Assembly: GCF_022690685.1 (NCBI RefSeq)
Contig: NZ_JALCYY010000035.1
Location: 1-54,352 of the forward strand
Direction: 5' to 3'
DNA length: 54,352 bases
DNA from: Anaeromyxobacter terrae
GTDB taxonomy: Bacteria > Myxococcota > Myxococcia > Myxococcales > Anaeromyxobacteraceae
In this document: one piece after another, positions 20,581 to 27,992 of the stretch
How positions within the stretch are numbered: the first letter of the stretch is position 1
How the letters are laid out: every line of letters starts with the position of its first letter
Notes under the pieces: model-generated
Told to the model about the DNA's origin: nothing
What the model saw: only the letters and a program-made list of their open reading frames with translations
Databases searched by the model: none
Program-made: the position numbers and the translations under genes

Positions 20581-22443
20581 TTGGAGCCCCTCGGGACGAA
20601 CGAGCAGCCGGAGCGCCAGACGATGTCCGTGGACATCGCCTGCGTCGGCTTCGGGCCGGCGACGGCCGGCTTCCTCGCCACCCTGTCGCGCCGCCTCGCC
20701 GCGGCCGACCGTCCGCCGCTCGAGAGCGCCGCGGCGCCGGGCCTGCCGCTGCAGGTGGTCTGCTACGAGCGCGCCGACGACCTCGGCTTCGGCGTCTCGG
20801 GCGTCGTGACCCGCGCCCGCGGCCTGCGCGCCGCGTTCCCGGACCTCGACGCCTCGCAGATCCCCATGGCGGCGACGGTGAAGGACGAGCGCGTCCTCTA
20901 CCTCCTCGATCCTCTCGGTGCGAGCCGCCGCTCGGCCACGCTGCGCGCTGCGGACCGGACCCTGCGCGCGTTGCGCGGCGTGCTGCCGTTCGCCGACGAC
21001 GCGGTCGAGCTCCCCTGGACGCCCGAGTTCCTGCACAAGCACGACGGCCTCGTCCTCTCCATGGGCCAGCTCATGCAGTGGATGAGCGCGCAGGTGCTCG
21101 CGTCCGGCGCGGTGCAGCTCTGGCCGGGGACGCCCGTCGCCCAGGCGCTCGTCGAGGGCGGCAAGGTGCAGGGCGTCCGGCTCGTCGACCAGGGTGTCGA
21201 TCGCCAGGGCCGCCCCGACGCCGGGTACCTGCCGGGCATGGACGTCCGGGCCGCCCTCACGGTCGTCGGCGACGGGCCGGTCGGCGCGGTCGGGCGGCAG
21301 CTCGACGCGGAGCTGGGCATGCCCGCCGGGCACGCGCGGCGCGAGTGGGCGGTCGGCATGAAGTTCGTCGTCGACCTCCCGGAGGACACGCGCCTCGAGC
21401 CGGGCACCGTGCTCCACACGCTCGGGTTCCCGGAGCCGGAGATCTTCGGGTTCCTGTACGTCCACCCGGACCGTGTCGCGTCGGTCGGGATCTTCGTCCC
21501 GAGCTGGTTCGAGTCGCCGGCGCGCACGAGCTACCGGTACCTGCAGCACTACGTCCAGCACCCCGCGATCTGGCGGCACCTCGCGGGCGCGCGCCTCCGC
21601 TCCTGGGGCGCGAAGTCGCTCCTCGAGTCCGGACGCCGCGGCGAGCCCTTCCTCGCGGGCGATGGCTTCGCGCGGATCGGCGAGGGCTCCGGCTCGACGA
21701 ACGTGCTCACGTCCTCGGGCGTGGACGAGGCCTTCACGACCGGCGTCCAGCTCGCGGAGGGCGTCATCGCGCTCCTCGAGGCGGGGAGGCCGCTCACGAA
21801 GGAGGGGCTCGAGGAGGCCTACGTCGCCCGGCGCCGCGCGAGCTGGGTCGAGGCGGAGGCGCGCGTCGCGGAGAAGGCGCGCGACGGCTTCCAGCGCGGG
21901 GTCGTGCCCGGCCTCGTCGGGATGGTGCTCGCGGGGCTCACGCGCGGCAGGGTCGCGCTCGGGCACGAGCCGCCTCACCCGGCGGACGCGGTCGGGACGC
22001 TGGAGGCGTTCTACGCCGGCCGGATCCCGGCGGAGGAGATCGCGCGGCTGCGGGCGGAGTGCGAGGCGAGGGGCGTGCCGCTGCACGACGCGCTCATGGA
22101 TCGCGCGGGCTGGCCGGCCGTGCCGCTCGACGGGAAGCTCCTCGTGTCGCAGCAGGACGCGCTCCTCATGGGCGGCAAGGTCCAGGCGCCGGCGGGCTAC
22201 GCCGATCACGTCACGTTCCTGTCCGCCGAGCGGTGCCGCGCCTGCGGCAAGCGCGTGTGCGTCGAGATCTGCTCGGCCGAGGCGCTCCGGCCGGGCGCCG
22301 AGGGGGTCCCGAGCTTCGACCGCGAGAAGTGCGTCCACTGCGGCGCGTGCCTGTGGAGCTGCACCGGGCGCGTGGACGGCGGCGACGAGGTGAACCTCCA
22401 GCTCCGCGCCGGGACGGGCGGGCTTCACTCAGCGGAGAACTGA
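20581..22443 (+). CDS. ETF-quinone oxidoreductase-like flavoprotein with ferredoxin tail
   Basis: Flavoprotein of 620 residues. An N-terminal Rossmann dinucleotide motif (VGFGPATAGF) marks FAD binding. The body resembles FixC/geranylgeranyl-reductase-like oxidoreductases and shows a late FAD-binding GDGFARIGEGSGS segment. The C-terminal 80 residues hold two Cys groups, CRACGKRVCVEIC and CVHCGACLWSC, enough for one or two 4Fe-4S clusters; the second matches the ETF-QO cluster loop. It probably takes electrons from EtfAB and passes them to quinone. Start uncertain: TTG at 20581 has AGGAG six bases upstream; ATG at 20623 with a weaker GGAG would shorten it by 14 residues. It is 22 bases after the dehydrogenase. 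Confidence 0.82.
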   Translation: MEPLGTNEQPERQTMSVDIACVGFGPATAGFLATLSRRLAAADRPPLESAAAPGLPLQVVCYERADDLGFGVSGVVTRARGLRAAFPDLDASQIPMAATVKDERVLYLLDPLGASRRSATLRAADRTLRALRGVLPFADDAVELPWTPEFLHKHDGLVLSMGQLMQWMSAQVLASGAVQLWPGTPVAQALVEGGKVQGVRLVDQGVDRQGRPDAGYLPGMDVRAALTVVGDGPVGAVGRQLDAELGMPAGHARREWAVGMKFVVDLPEDTRLEPGTVLHTLGFPEPEIFGFLYVHPDRVASVGIFVPSWFESPARTSYRYLQHYVQHPAIWRHLAGARLRSWGAKSLLESGRRGEPFLAGDGFARIGEGSGSTNVLTSSGVDEAFTTGVQLAEGVIALLEAGRPLTKEGLEEAYVARRRASWVEAEARVAEKARDGFQRGVVPGLVGMVLAGLTRGRVALGHEPPHPADAVGTLEAFYAGRIPAEEIARLRAECEARGVPLHDALMDRAGWPAVPLDGKLLVSQQDALLMGGKVQAPAGYADHVTFLSAERCRACGKRVCVEICSAEALRPGAEGVPSFDREKCVHCGACLWSCTGRVDGGDEVNLQLRAGTGGLHSAEN

Positions 22444-22494
22444 TCGCCAACCCGCCCGCCGGCCTCGCCGGAGGGCGCGCCCTACGAGGAGCTC

Positions 22495-23307
22495 ATGAGC
22501 ACCGGATACCAGATCGTCGTCCTCGGGAGCGTCGTCCCCGACCCGCTCCAGACCCTCGAGCCCGCGCAGACACCGCAGGGCCCGGGCCTCAAGAACGAGC
22601 TCATGCTGCCGCACGTGCTCGACCCCTGGGCGGCCCACGCGCTGTACGAGGCGGCGAACCTCGCGGCGAGGACGCCGGGCTCGAAGGTGACGCTCGTCTC
22701 GCTCGGCCCGAAGGCGAAGCTCCAGCAGGTCATGATGGCGGTCGGCCAGAAGGTCCCGTTCGAGCTCGTCGCGCTCGACGGCCCCGCCGGCGGCTTCACG
22801 GATCCGCACGAGGTCGCGGCGAGGCTCGCGGAGACCGTGAAGGCGCTCCCCGGCCTCGATCGCTCCCGGCTGCTCCTGTTCGGCGGGTGGGAGTCCGCGT
22901 CGCGCGGTGCGGGCGTCACCCTCCAGCTCGTCGGCGAGCGGCTCGAGATCGCCGACCAGTTCCAGGGAGTCGACAGGCTCACGCCAGGCGAGGGCGGCTC
23001 GTTCGAGGTGCTCGAGCGCGTGGAGGGCGGGAAGCACCAGGTGTCGCGCTGCGCCGGCGCGCCCGCCGTGCTGGGCTGGGCGACCGGCGAGCTGGGCGAG
23101 CCGAAGAACAACCCGCAGATCGGCATGGCCAACATGCGCGGCGTCATGCCGGCCCTGCAGAAGGCCGCGCCCGCGCCGGTGGGCACGGGCGGGGTCGAGT
23201 TCCTCTCGGTCGCGGTGCCGAGGGCGCAGCGCGAGACGCGCATCGTGAAGGACATGAGCCCCGACGACGTCGCGCGCGAGCTCGTCGAGTGGATCGGCCA
23301 GGACTAG
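22495..23307 (+). CDS. etfB: Electron transfer flavoprotein subunit beta
   Basis: EtfB-type protein of 270 residues with the alpha/beta ETF fold: an IVVLGSVVPDP opening, an alternating helix-strand core (KVTLVSLGPKAKLQQVMMA), and a C-terminal part that normally clasps the alpha subunit. EtfB binds AMP and, with EtfA, a single transferable FAD. It follows the quinone oxidoreductase-like gene by 51 bases and precedes etfA by 17, an operon arrangement. The sequence is divergent from housekeeping EtfB, fitting a dedicated partner of the adjacent dehydrogenase. Confidence 0.88.
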   Translation: MSTGYQIVVLGSVVPDPLQTLEPAQTPQGPGLKNELMLPHVLDPWAAHALYEAANLAARTPGSKVTLVSLGPKAKLQQVMMAVGQKVPFELVALDGPAGGFTDPHEVAARLAETVKALPGLDRSRLLLFGGWESASRGAGVTLQLVGERLEIADQFQGVDRLTPGEGGSFEVLERVEGGKHQVSRCAGAPAVLGWATGELGEPKNNPQIGMANMRGVMPALQKAAPAPVGTGGVEFLSVAVPRAQRETRIVKDMSPDDVARELVEWIGQD

Positions 23308-23324
23308 CGCGAGGGATCCCGACC

Positions 23325-24344
23325 ATGGACACCGTCCTCCTCCTCACCCATACCGAGGCCGATGGCGGCCTCCCGCGCGCCGCGCTCGAGGCGCTCTCCG
23401 CGGCGCGCGCCGTCGGCGGGCCGCTCGTCGTCGGCCTGTTCGGCGGCTCCGTCGAAAGGGCCGTCGCCGCGCTCGGCGGCGCCGGCGCCACGAAGGTGCT
23501 CGCCGTCGAGGGACCCGCGTTCGCCGACCCGCGCTACGGCACCGACGCCGCGGCTGCCGCGGCGCTCGCGAAGGCCTCCGGCGCGAGCGTCGTCCTGGCG
23601 CCTGCGACGAGCCGCATGGCGCGCGTCGCGGCCGGGGTCGCGCAGCGGCTCGGCGGGCGCGTGGACACCCACGTGACCCAGGTCGCCGCCGACGGCGGCG
23701 TGGCCGTCACCCGCTGGTTCTACAAGCAGCGCATCGAGGCGAGGCTCCGGCGCAAGGAGCGCCCGTGGGTGCTGCTCGTCGATCCGGGCGCATATCCGCC
23801 GGCGAGCCTCGAGGGCGGCGCCGCCCCGGCGGTCGAGCGGCTCGCGCTCGCCGCCGACGGCCTGACGCGGACGGAGGTCCTGGGGCTCCGGGCGCCGTCG
23901 TCGGGTGAGCAGACGATCCGCCCGGACGCGAAGCTCCTCTTCGTCGCCGGCGCGGGCTGGACGAAGAAGCAGGCGTCCGGGAAGCCCGAGCCGGAGCGGG
24001 CCGAGCAGCTCATCCTCGGGCTGCTCCGGGCCGCCGGCGCCTCGCTCGGCTCGTCGAAGTCGCTCGTGGATCAGGCGGGGGAGGGGCAGAAGGTGTTCGA
24101 GTTCATGACGCACCTGAACCAGGTCGGCCAGACCGGCTCCACCCCTCGCCATCCGAAGGGGCTCGCGACCTGCTGCCACGGCGAGGAGCCGCACGTCGTC
24201 GGCTGGCGCTTCATCCGCGAGCGGCGCGCGGTGAACCTGGACGCGGGCTGCGGGTGGGCGCGCGGCAAGGCGGACGTGCTGTACGTGGCGGACGCGTTCG
24301 CGGTGATGGAGAAGGTGAACGCGCTCCTCGCCGAGAAGGGGTAG
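23325..24344 (+). CDS. etfA: Electron transfer flavoprotein subunit alpha (divergent)
   Basis: EtfA of 339 residues. Domain I is alpha/beta (LLLTHTEADGGLPRAALEAL). Domain II should bind FAD and shows a VGQTGSTPRHPKG segment in place of the usual VGQTG-x-VxPxLYIA stretch. The normal SGAIQH loop is replaced by CCHGEEPHVVGW, and the end (ADVLYVADAFAVMEKVNALL) matches the family's D-LF tail. The missing canonical loop means FAD contacts differ from textbook EtfA. It is the last gene of the four-gene electron-transfer operon. The ATG at 23325 lies 17 bases after etfB, preceded by GAGGGA. Confidence 0.85.
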   Translation: MDTVLLLTHTEADGGLPRAALEALSAARAVGGPLVVGLFGGSVERAVAALGGAGATKVLAVEGPAFADPRYGTDAAAAAALAKASGASVVLAPATSRMARVAAGVAQRLGGRVDTHVTQVAADGGVAVTRWFYKQRIEARLRRKERPWVLLVDPGAYPPASLEGGAAPAVERLALAADGLTRTEVLGLRAPSSGEQTIRPDAKLLFVAGAGWTKKQASGKPEPERAEQLILGLLRAAGASLGSSKSLVDQAGEGQKVFEFMTHLNQVGQTGSTPRHPKGLATCCHGEEPHVVGWRFIRERRAVNLDAGCGWARGKADVLYVADAFAVMEKVNALLAEKG

Positions 24345-24460
24345 CGCCCGCCGACCGTGGCCCGTCGGCCTCCGTCCGCCGCCAACCGAGCGCTCGCGTC
24401 CGGGCTCGCGGCCGGCAAGGCTTTGCCGCCACCGCCCGGACGGTGTATGGCTACGCCCGC

Positions 24461-25240
24461 ATGAAGACGCTCACCGAGCTCAGCGGATCCCTGATTCGAA
24501 CGGCGGCGGCCGCGGTCGCCCAGGCCAAGCGGTCGCTCCCGGCGGAGGAGAAGCCCGCCGCCCCCGTCGCCGCAGCGGTCGAGGCGCCGTCCCCGGTCGC
24601 CCCGGAGGGCGCCGCTGCCGCCGAGGCGTCCGGCGAGGCGTCGAGCGTCGCGCCCGACGCCGCGGAGCCCGCACCCGTCGAGGCGGCGGAGGCCGCGCCC
24701 CCGGCGCCGGCCGAGGCGCCGAAGCCGGCCGCCGAGGGAGAGAGCGAGGCGGTCAAGGCCGCGCTCGACGCCGCGGTCGCGACGGCCACGGGCCTCTCGG
24801 GCGATCGGCTCGCGATGCTGCGCGCCGCGGTCGAGGTGGTGGGGCGTCGCGCCGAGGACGTGCGGCTCGTCCGCGTGTTCGGCGCCGAGGAGCCGGTCCC
24901 GGGCGCGAAGACGAGCGGCGGCCACCAGTACCTCGTGGACTTCTTCCCGCAGAGCATGAAGCAGACCGTCAGCTCGCCCCGCGAGGAGCGCGGGGGCCGC
25001 GGTGGCCGTGGCGGGCGCGGTGGCCCCGGCGGCGGACGGGGAGGCGGCGGCGGTGGTCGCGGCGGTGGCGGCGGCGGCACCAAGGCCGGCGCGACGGGCG
25101 GCTTCTCGATGGACTCGCTCCGCGAGGATCGCAAGAACGAGCGCGGCGGCCGCGGGCGGCCGGGCGGCGGCGGCCGGAGGCCGGGCAGCGGCGGTGGCGG
25201 CGCCGGCGGCGGTCGTCCGGGCGGTGCCCCGAAGAAGTAG
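24461..25240 (+). CDS. Ala/Pro-rich protein with Arg-Gly-Gly-rich C-terminus
   Basis: Protein of 259 residues in three parts. Residues about 1-28 are a short amphipathic helix. Residues about 30-95 are an Ala/Pro/Glu-rich disordered linker. Residues about 98-165 form a compact predicted folded segment (LSGDRLAMLRAAVEVVGRRAEDVRLVRVF). The last 90 residues are Gly/Arg repeats (RGGRGG, GGGRGGGG) like eukaryotic RGG boxes, ending in GGAPKK. I recognise no family; RNA or nucleic-acid binding is suggested by composition only. It lies 29 bases before the RIO kinase gene on the same strand. The ATG at 24461 is chosen as the first Met with a non-random N-terminus. Confidence 0.6.
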   Translation: MKTLTELSGSLIRTAAAAVAQAKRSLPAEEKPAAPVAAAVEAPSPVAPEGAAAAEASGEASSVAPDAAEPAPVEAAEAAPPAPAEAPKPAAEGESEAVKAALDAAVATATGLSGDRLAMLRAAVEVVGRRAEDVRLVRVFGAEEPVPGAKTSGGHQYLVDFFPQSMKQTVSSPREERGGRGGRGGRGGPGGGRGGGGGGRGGGGGGTKAGATGGFSMDSLREDRKNERGGRGRPGGGGRRPGSGGGGAGGGRPGGAPKK

Positions 25241-25269
25241 CCTCGCGCAAGGACTCACCCGACCCGAGC

Positions 25270-26817
25270 ATGCACGATCCCCTCGCACCGCTCCTGGCGG
25301 ACGGCGTCATCGAAGAGGTCTGCGCGCGCCTCAAGAGCGGCAAGGAGGCGGACCTCTGGCTCGTCCGCCACGGCGGCGAGGTCGTCGCCGCGAAGGTCTA
25401 CAAGGCGCGCGAGGCGCGGAGCTTCCGGAACAACGCCGGCTACAAGGAAGGGCGCCAGGTCCGCGACTCGCGCATGCAGCGCGCGATGGACCGGGGCAGC
25501 CGCTTCGGGCAGGCCGCCGCCGAGGAGGCGTGGAAGGCGAAGGAGGCGGACGCGCTCCACGCGCTGCACGCCGCCGGCGTCCGTGTCCCCAGGCCGGTGA
25601 TGTTCTACGAGGGCGTGCTCCTCATGGAGCTCGTCGTCGATGCGAACGGCCACCCCGCGCCGCGCCTCGTGGACGCGCACGTCGCGCCGGAGGAGGCCGC
25701 GGCGCTCTACGCCGACCTGCGCAGCCAGATCGTCCGGATGCTCGGCTGCGACCTCATCCACGGCGATCTCTCGCCGTACAACATCCTCCTCGGCTGGAAC
25801 GGCCCGGTGGTGATCGACTTCCCCCAGGTGGTCGGCGCCGCGCACAACAGCCAGGCGGAGTCGTTCTTCCAGCGCGACCTCGAGAACGTTCGCCGCTTCT
25901 TCGCGGCCATCGATCCCGCGGTCCGCGACGCCTCCGGCGACGGCCGCGAGATCTGGCGCGCTTACGTCCGGCGCGAGCTCTCCCCGGACTTCGTCCCGAG
26001 CGGGCGGCCCCCGGAGCCGCCGCGACAGGGAGGCGAGGGGACCCGCGGCCAGGGCCACGGCCGCGGTCACGGAGAGCGTCACCCGCAGCGCTCGCCGGAG
26101 CAGAGCGCGCGGCGCGATCGCGGCTGGCAGGAGCGGCGCGAGCGGCCGCCGCAGACGGCGCAGCACGAGGCGCGCGCGCACGCGGAGCCGCGCGAGCGCC
26201 ATGACGCGCCCGGGGCGCATCCGCATCCGTCCGCGTCGCGCCCGGAAGGTCAGCACCAGTCCGGTCCGCGGCAGGCGTACCAGTCCGGTCCGCGGCAGGC
26301 ACAGCAGCCCGGTCCGCGGCAGGCGCAGCAGCCCGGTCCGCGGCAGGCGCACCAGTCCGGTCCGCGGCAGGCGCAGCAGCCCGGTCCGCGGCAGGCGCAG
26401 CAGCCTGGCCCGCGGCAGGCGCAGCAGCCCGGCCCGCGGCAGGCGCAGCAGCCCGGCCCGCGGCAGGCGCAGCAGCCCGGCCCGCGCCAGTCGCAGCAGT
26501 CGGGTCCGCGGCAGGCGCAGCAGTCCGGTCCACGGCAGGCACAGCAGTCCGGTCCACGGCAGGCACAGCAGTCGGGTCCGCGGCAGGCGCAGCAGTCGGG
26601 TCCGCGCCAGTCGCAGCAGCCCGGCCGCGGCGGCCCTGATCGTCGCCGCAACGCTCCGGCGCCGGAGGTGATCCGGGTGAGCCGGCCACTGCTCGGGCCC
26701 GGGGGTACGCCGGCGCCGACGCAGGGCAGGCCCGCCGGCGCTCCTCCCGCGCACGGCCCACCGCGCGCGGACGGGCCGCGACACCACGACCATCGCCGGC
26801 ACGGCCGGCGCGGTTAG
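25270..26817 (+). CDS. RIO-type serine/threonine kinase with repetitive C-terminal tail
   Basis: Protein of 515 residues. Residues about 1-240 form a RIO1/RIO-like kinase: Lys42 in VVAAKVYK, catalytic loop HGDLSPYNILL with Asp166, and metal-binding Asp183 in VVIDFPQ. RIO kinases lack the usual activation loop and in eukaryotes and archaea act in small-subunit ribosome maturation; in bacteria their target is mostly unknown. Residues about 245-515 are Arg/Gln/Pro/Gly-rich and disordered, including fifteen 8-residue repeats (328-447) of the form AQQ(P/S)GPRQ. It is preceded by an RGG-rich protein 29 bases away. A further Pro/Gly-rich end closes the protein. Confidence 0.85.
   Translation: MHDPLAPLLADGVIEEVCARLKSGKEADLWLVRHGGEVVAAKVYKAREARSFRNNAGYKEGRQVRDSRMQRAMDRGSRFGQAAAEEAWKAKEADALHALHAAGVRVPRPVMFYEGVLLMELVVDANGHPAPRLVDAHVAPEEAAALYADLRSQIVRMLGCDLIHGDLSPYNILLGWNGPVVIDFPQVVGAAHNSQAESFFQRDLENVRRFFAAIDPAVRDASGDGREIWRAYVRRELSPDFVPSGRPPEPPRQGGEGTRGQGHGRGHGERHPQRSPEQSARRDRGWQERRERPPQTAQHEARAHAEPRERHDAPGAHPHPSASRPEGQHQSGPRQAYQSGPRQAQQPGPRQAQQPGPRQAHQSGPRQAQQPGPRQAQQPGPRQAQQPGPRQAQQPGPRQAQQPGPRQSQQSGPRQAQQSGPRQAQQSGPRQAQQSGPRQAQQSGPRQSQQPGRGGPDRRRNAPAPEVIRVSRPLLGPGGTPAPTQGRPAGAPPAHGPPRADGPRHHDHRRHGRRG
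26251..26610 (+). repeat. In-frame 24-bp tandem repeats (15 units) within the RIO kinase tail
   Basis: Fifteen consecutive 24-base units, followed by a degenerate sixteenth, encode Q-x-S/P-G-P-R-Q-A octapeptides. Units differ mainly at third codon positions and at Ser/Pro, Ala/Ser, Gln/His and Gln/Tyr. The reading frame is preserved throughout, so this is a coding repeat that may vary in copy number between strains. Confidence 0.95.
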
Positions 26818-26820
26818 CCC

Positions 26821-26851
26821 CCGGAGCGGCGGCGCGTCAGCGCCGCTTCGG
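26821..26851. terminator. Terminator-like hairpin between convergent genes
   Basis: AGCGGCG (26825-26831) pairs with CGCCGCT (26841-26847), extendable outward to CCGGAGC/GCTTCGG with one mismatch. It straddles the 19-base gap between the RIO kinase stop and the end of the convergent lipoprotein gene, overlapping the latter. A shared bidirectional terminator is the simplest reading. Confidence 0.4.
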
Positions 26852-27217
26852 CTTCGCCTGGATCTCGATCGCCACGGGCGTGCTCTTGTCGAAGTCGAAG
26901 CGCGCGCGGATCTCGTCTCCCTCGCGCAGGTCCGACAGCTTGGCCGGCCGGTCGTCCAGCGTGACGCGGGTCTCCTCCGCCACGTGCAGCTCGGCGGCGG
27001 GCGCGCCCTCGCGCGCGATGGTGACGCTGCGGCCCATCCCGAGGAGCCCGTCGCCCACCGACTTCACGGTGCCCTTCACCTCGAACGGATGCTCGCTCGC
27101 GATGGGCGAGCGGGCGGCCGCCGGGGTGGCCGGCTGCTGAGTCTCCCGGGCAGACGTGGCGCAGCCCGCGAGCCCTGCGATCGCGACGAGTGCCGACACG
27201 AAGAGTGACAGTCGCAT
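26837..27217 (-). CDS. Small lipoprotein with DUF5666-like domain
   Basis: Protein of 126 residues. The signal peptide ends in a clear lipobox, GLAGC (Cys about 19), so the mature protein is a lipoprotein. A 25-residue Ala/Pro/Thr linker follows. The domain then shows a VKGTVKSVG strand, a MGRSVTIAREG strand and a KLSDLREGDEIRARF segment. The last resembles the FSDVREGDEVRASY segment of the secreted protein at 15521-15889, making the two likely distant paralogues. Function unknown. GGGAGGGAG precedes the ATG. It lies 73 bases downstream of kdpE on the same strand, and may be read through from kdp. Confidence 0.65.
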   Translation of the reverse strand: MRLSLFVSALVAIAGLAGCATSARETQQPATPAAARSPIASEHPFEVKGTVKSVGDGLLGMGRSVTIAREGAPAAELHVAEETRVTLDDRPAKLSDLREGDEIRARFDFDKSTPVAIEIQAKPKRR

Positions 27218-27290
27218 GAGCTTCTCCCTCCCTGGAGAGAAGGTGGCCTCGCGCTCGGCGGGCGGCCACCGGCGCACGGGCGGCGGCGGC

Positions 27291-27992
27291 TCAGGCGCTC
27301 TCGACCCGGTCGCGCAGGCGGTAGCCGACGCCCGGCTCGGTGACGAGCAGGCGCGGCCGGGCGGGGTCCGCCTCGACCTTCTTGCGCAGCTCCGCCATGT
27401 GCACGCGGACGTAGTGCGCCTCCGTCGCGTTGGGCCCCCAGACCTCCCGCAGGATCTGACGGTGCGTGAGGACCCTGCCGGCGTGGCGCGCGAGCAGGGC
27501 GAGGAGCCGGTACTCGGTGGGCGTGAGCCGCACCTCCCGGCCCTCGACCGTCACCTCGCGCCGGGAGAGGTCCACGCGGAGCGGTCCCGTCTCGAGGACG
27601 ACCGGCTGCTCGGGGCTCGCCTGGGCGTGGCGCTGGGCGACGCGGAGCCTCGCCAGGAGCTCGTTCACCCCGAAGGGCTTCGTGAGGTAGTCGTCGGCGC
27701 CCGCGTCGAGCGCGTTCACCTTGTCCTCCTCGCGTCCGCGCGCGGAGAGGACGATGATCGGCGCCTTCGTCCACTCGCGCAGGCGCCGCGCCAGGTCCAC
27801 GCCGTCGCCGTCCGGGAGCGTCAGGTCGAGGAGGTAGATGTCCGGGTTGTGGCCCGTGGCGAGCTGCTCGGCCTCGCGCACCGACTCGGCCTCGAGGAGC
27901 CGGTAGCCGCGGGAGGTGAGGGCGGCGCGGAGGAACCGGCGCACCTGCGCCTCGTCGTCGACCACGAGCACGAGCGGTCCGGTCGCGGTCAT
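27291..27992 (-). CDS. kdpE: Potassium-responsive response regulator KdpE
   Basis: OmpR/PhoB-type regulator of 233 residues. The receiver has Asp12, Asp13, phosphoacceptor Asp56 and Lys105. The C-terminal winged helix begins near residue 130 and includes LTPTEYRLLALLARH and the recognition helix region HYVRVHMAELRKKVE. It is the partner of KdpD and activates kdp transcription under potassium limitation. It overlaps kdpD by four bases and is the last gene of the operon. In this arrangement kdpDE follow kdpFABC, unlike plasmid or split loci. A target site candidate is described at 35626-35664. Confidence 0.93.
   Translation of the reverse strand: MTATGPLVLVVDDEAQVRRFLRAALTSRGYRLLEAESVREAEQLATGHNPDIYLLDLTLPDGDGVDLARRLREWTKAPIIVLSARGREEDKVNALDAGADDYLTKPFGVNELLARLRVAQRHAQASPEQPVVLETGPLRVDLSRREVTVEGREVRLTPTEYRLLALLARHAGRVLTHRQILREVWGPNATEAHYVRVHMAELRKKVEADPARPRLLVTEPGVGYRLRDRVESA

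Noticed and set aside
20431-22428. A 665-codon minus-strand frame opposite the ETF-quinone oxidoreductase-like gene
   Set aside because: Composition is biased to Arg/Ala/Asp without motifs; the plus-strand protein has FAD and Fe-S motifs.
26251-26610. Regular 24-bp repeats considered as a CRISPR array
   Set aside because: Units are directly adjacent with no spacers and keep an open reading frame within the RIO kinase tail; no cas genes are nearby.
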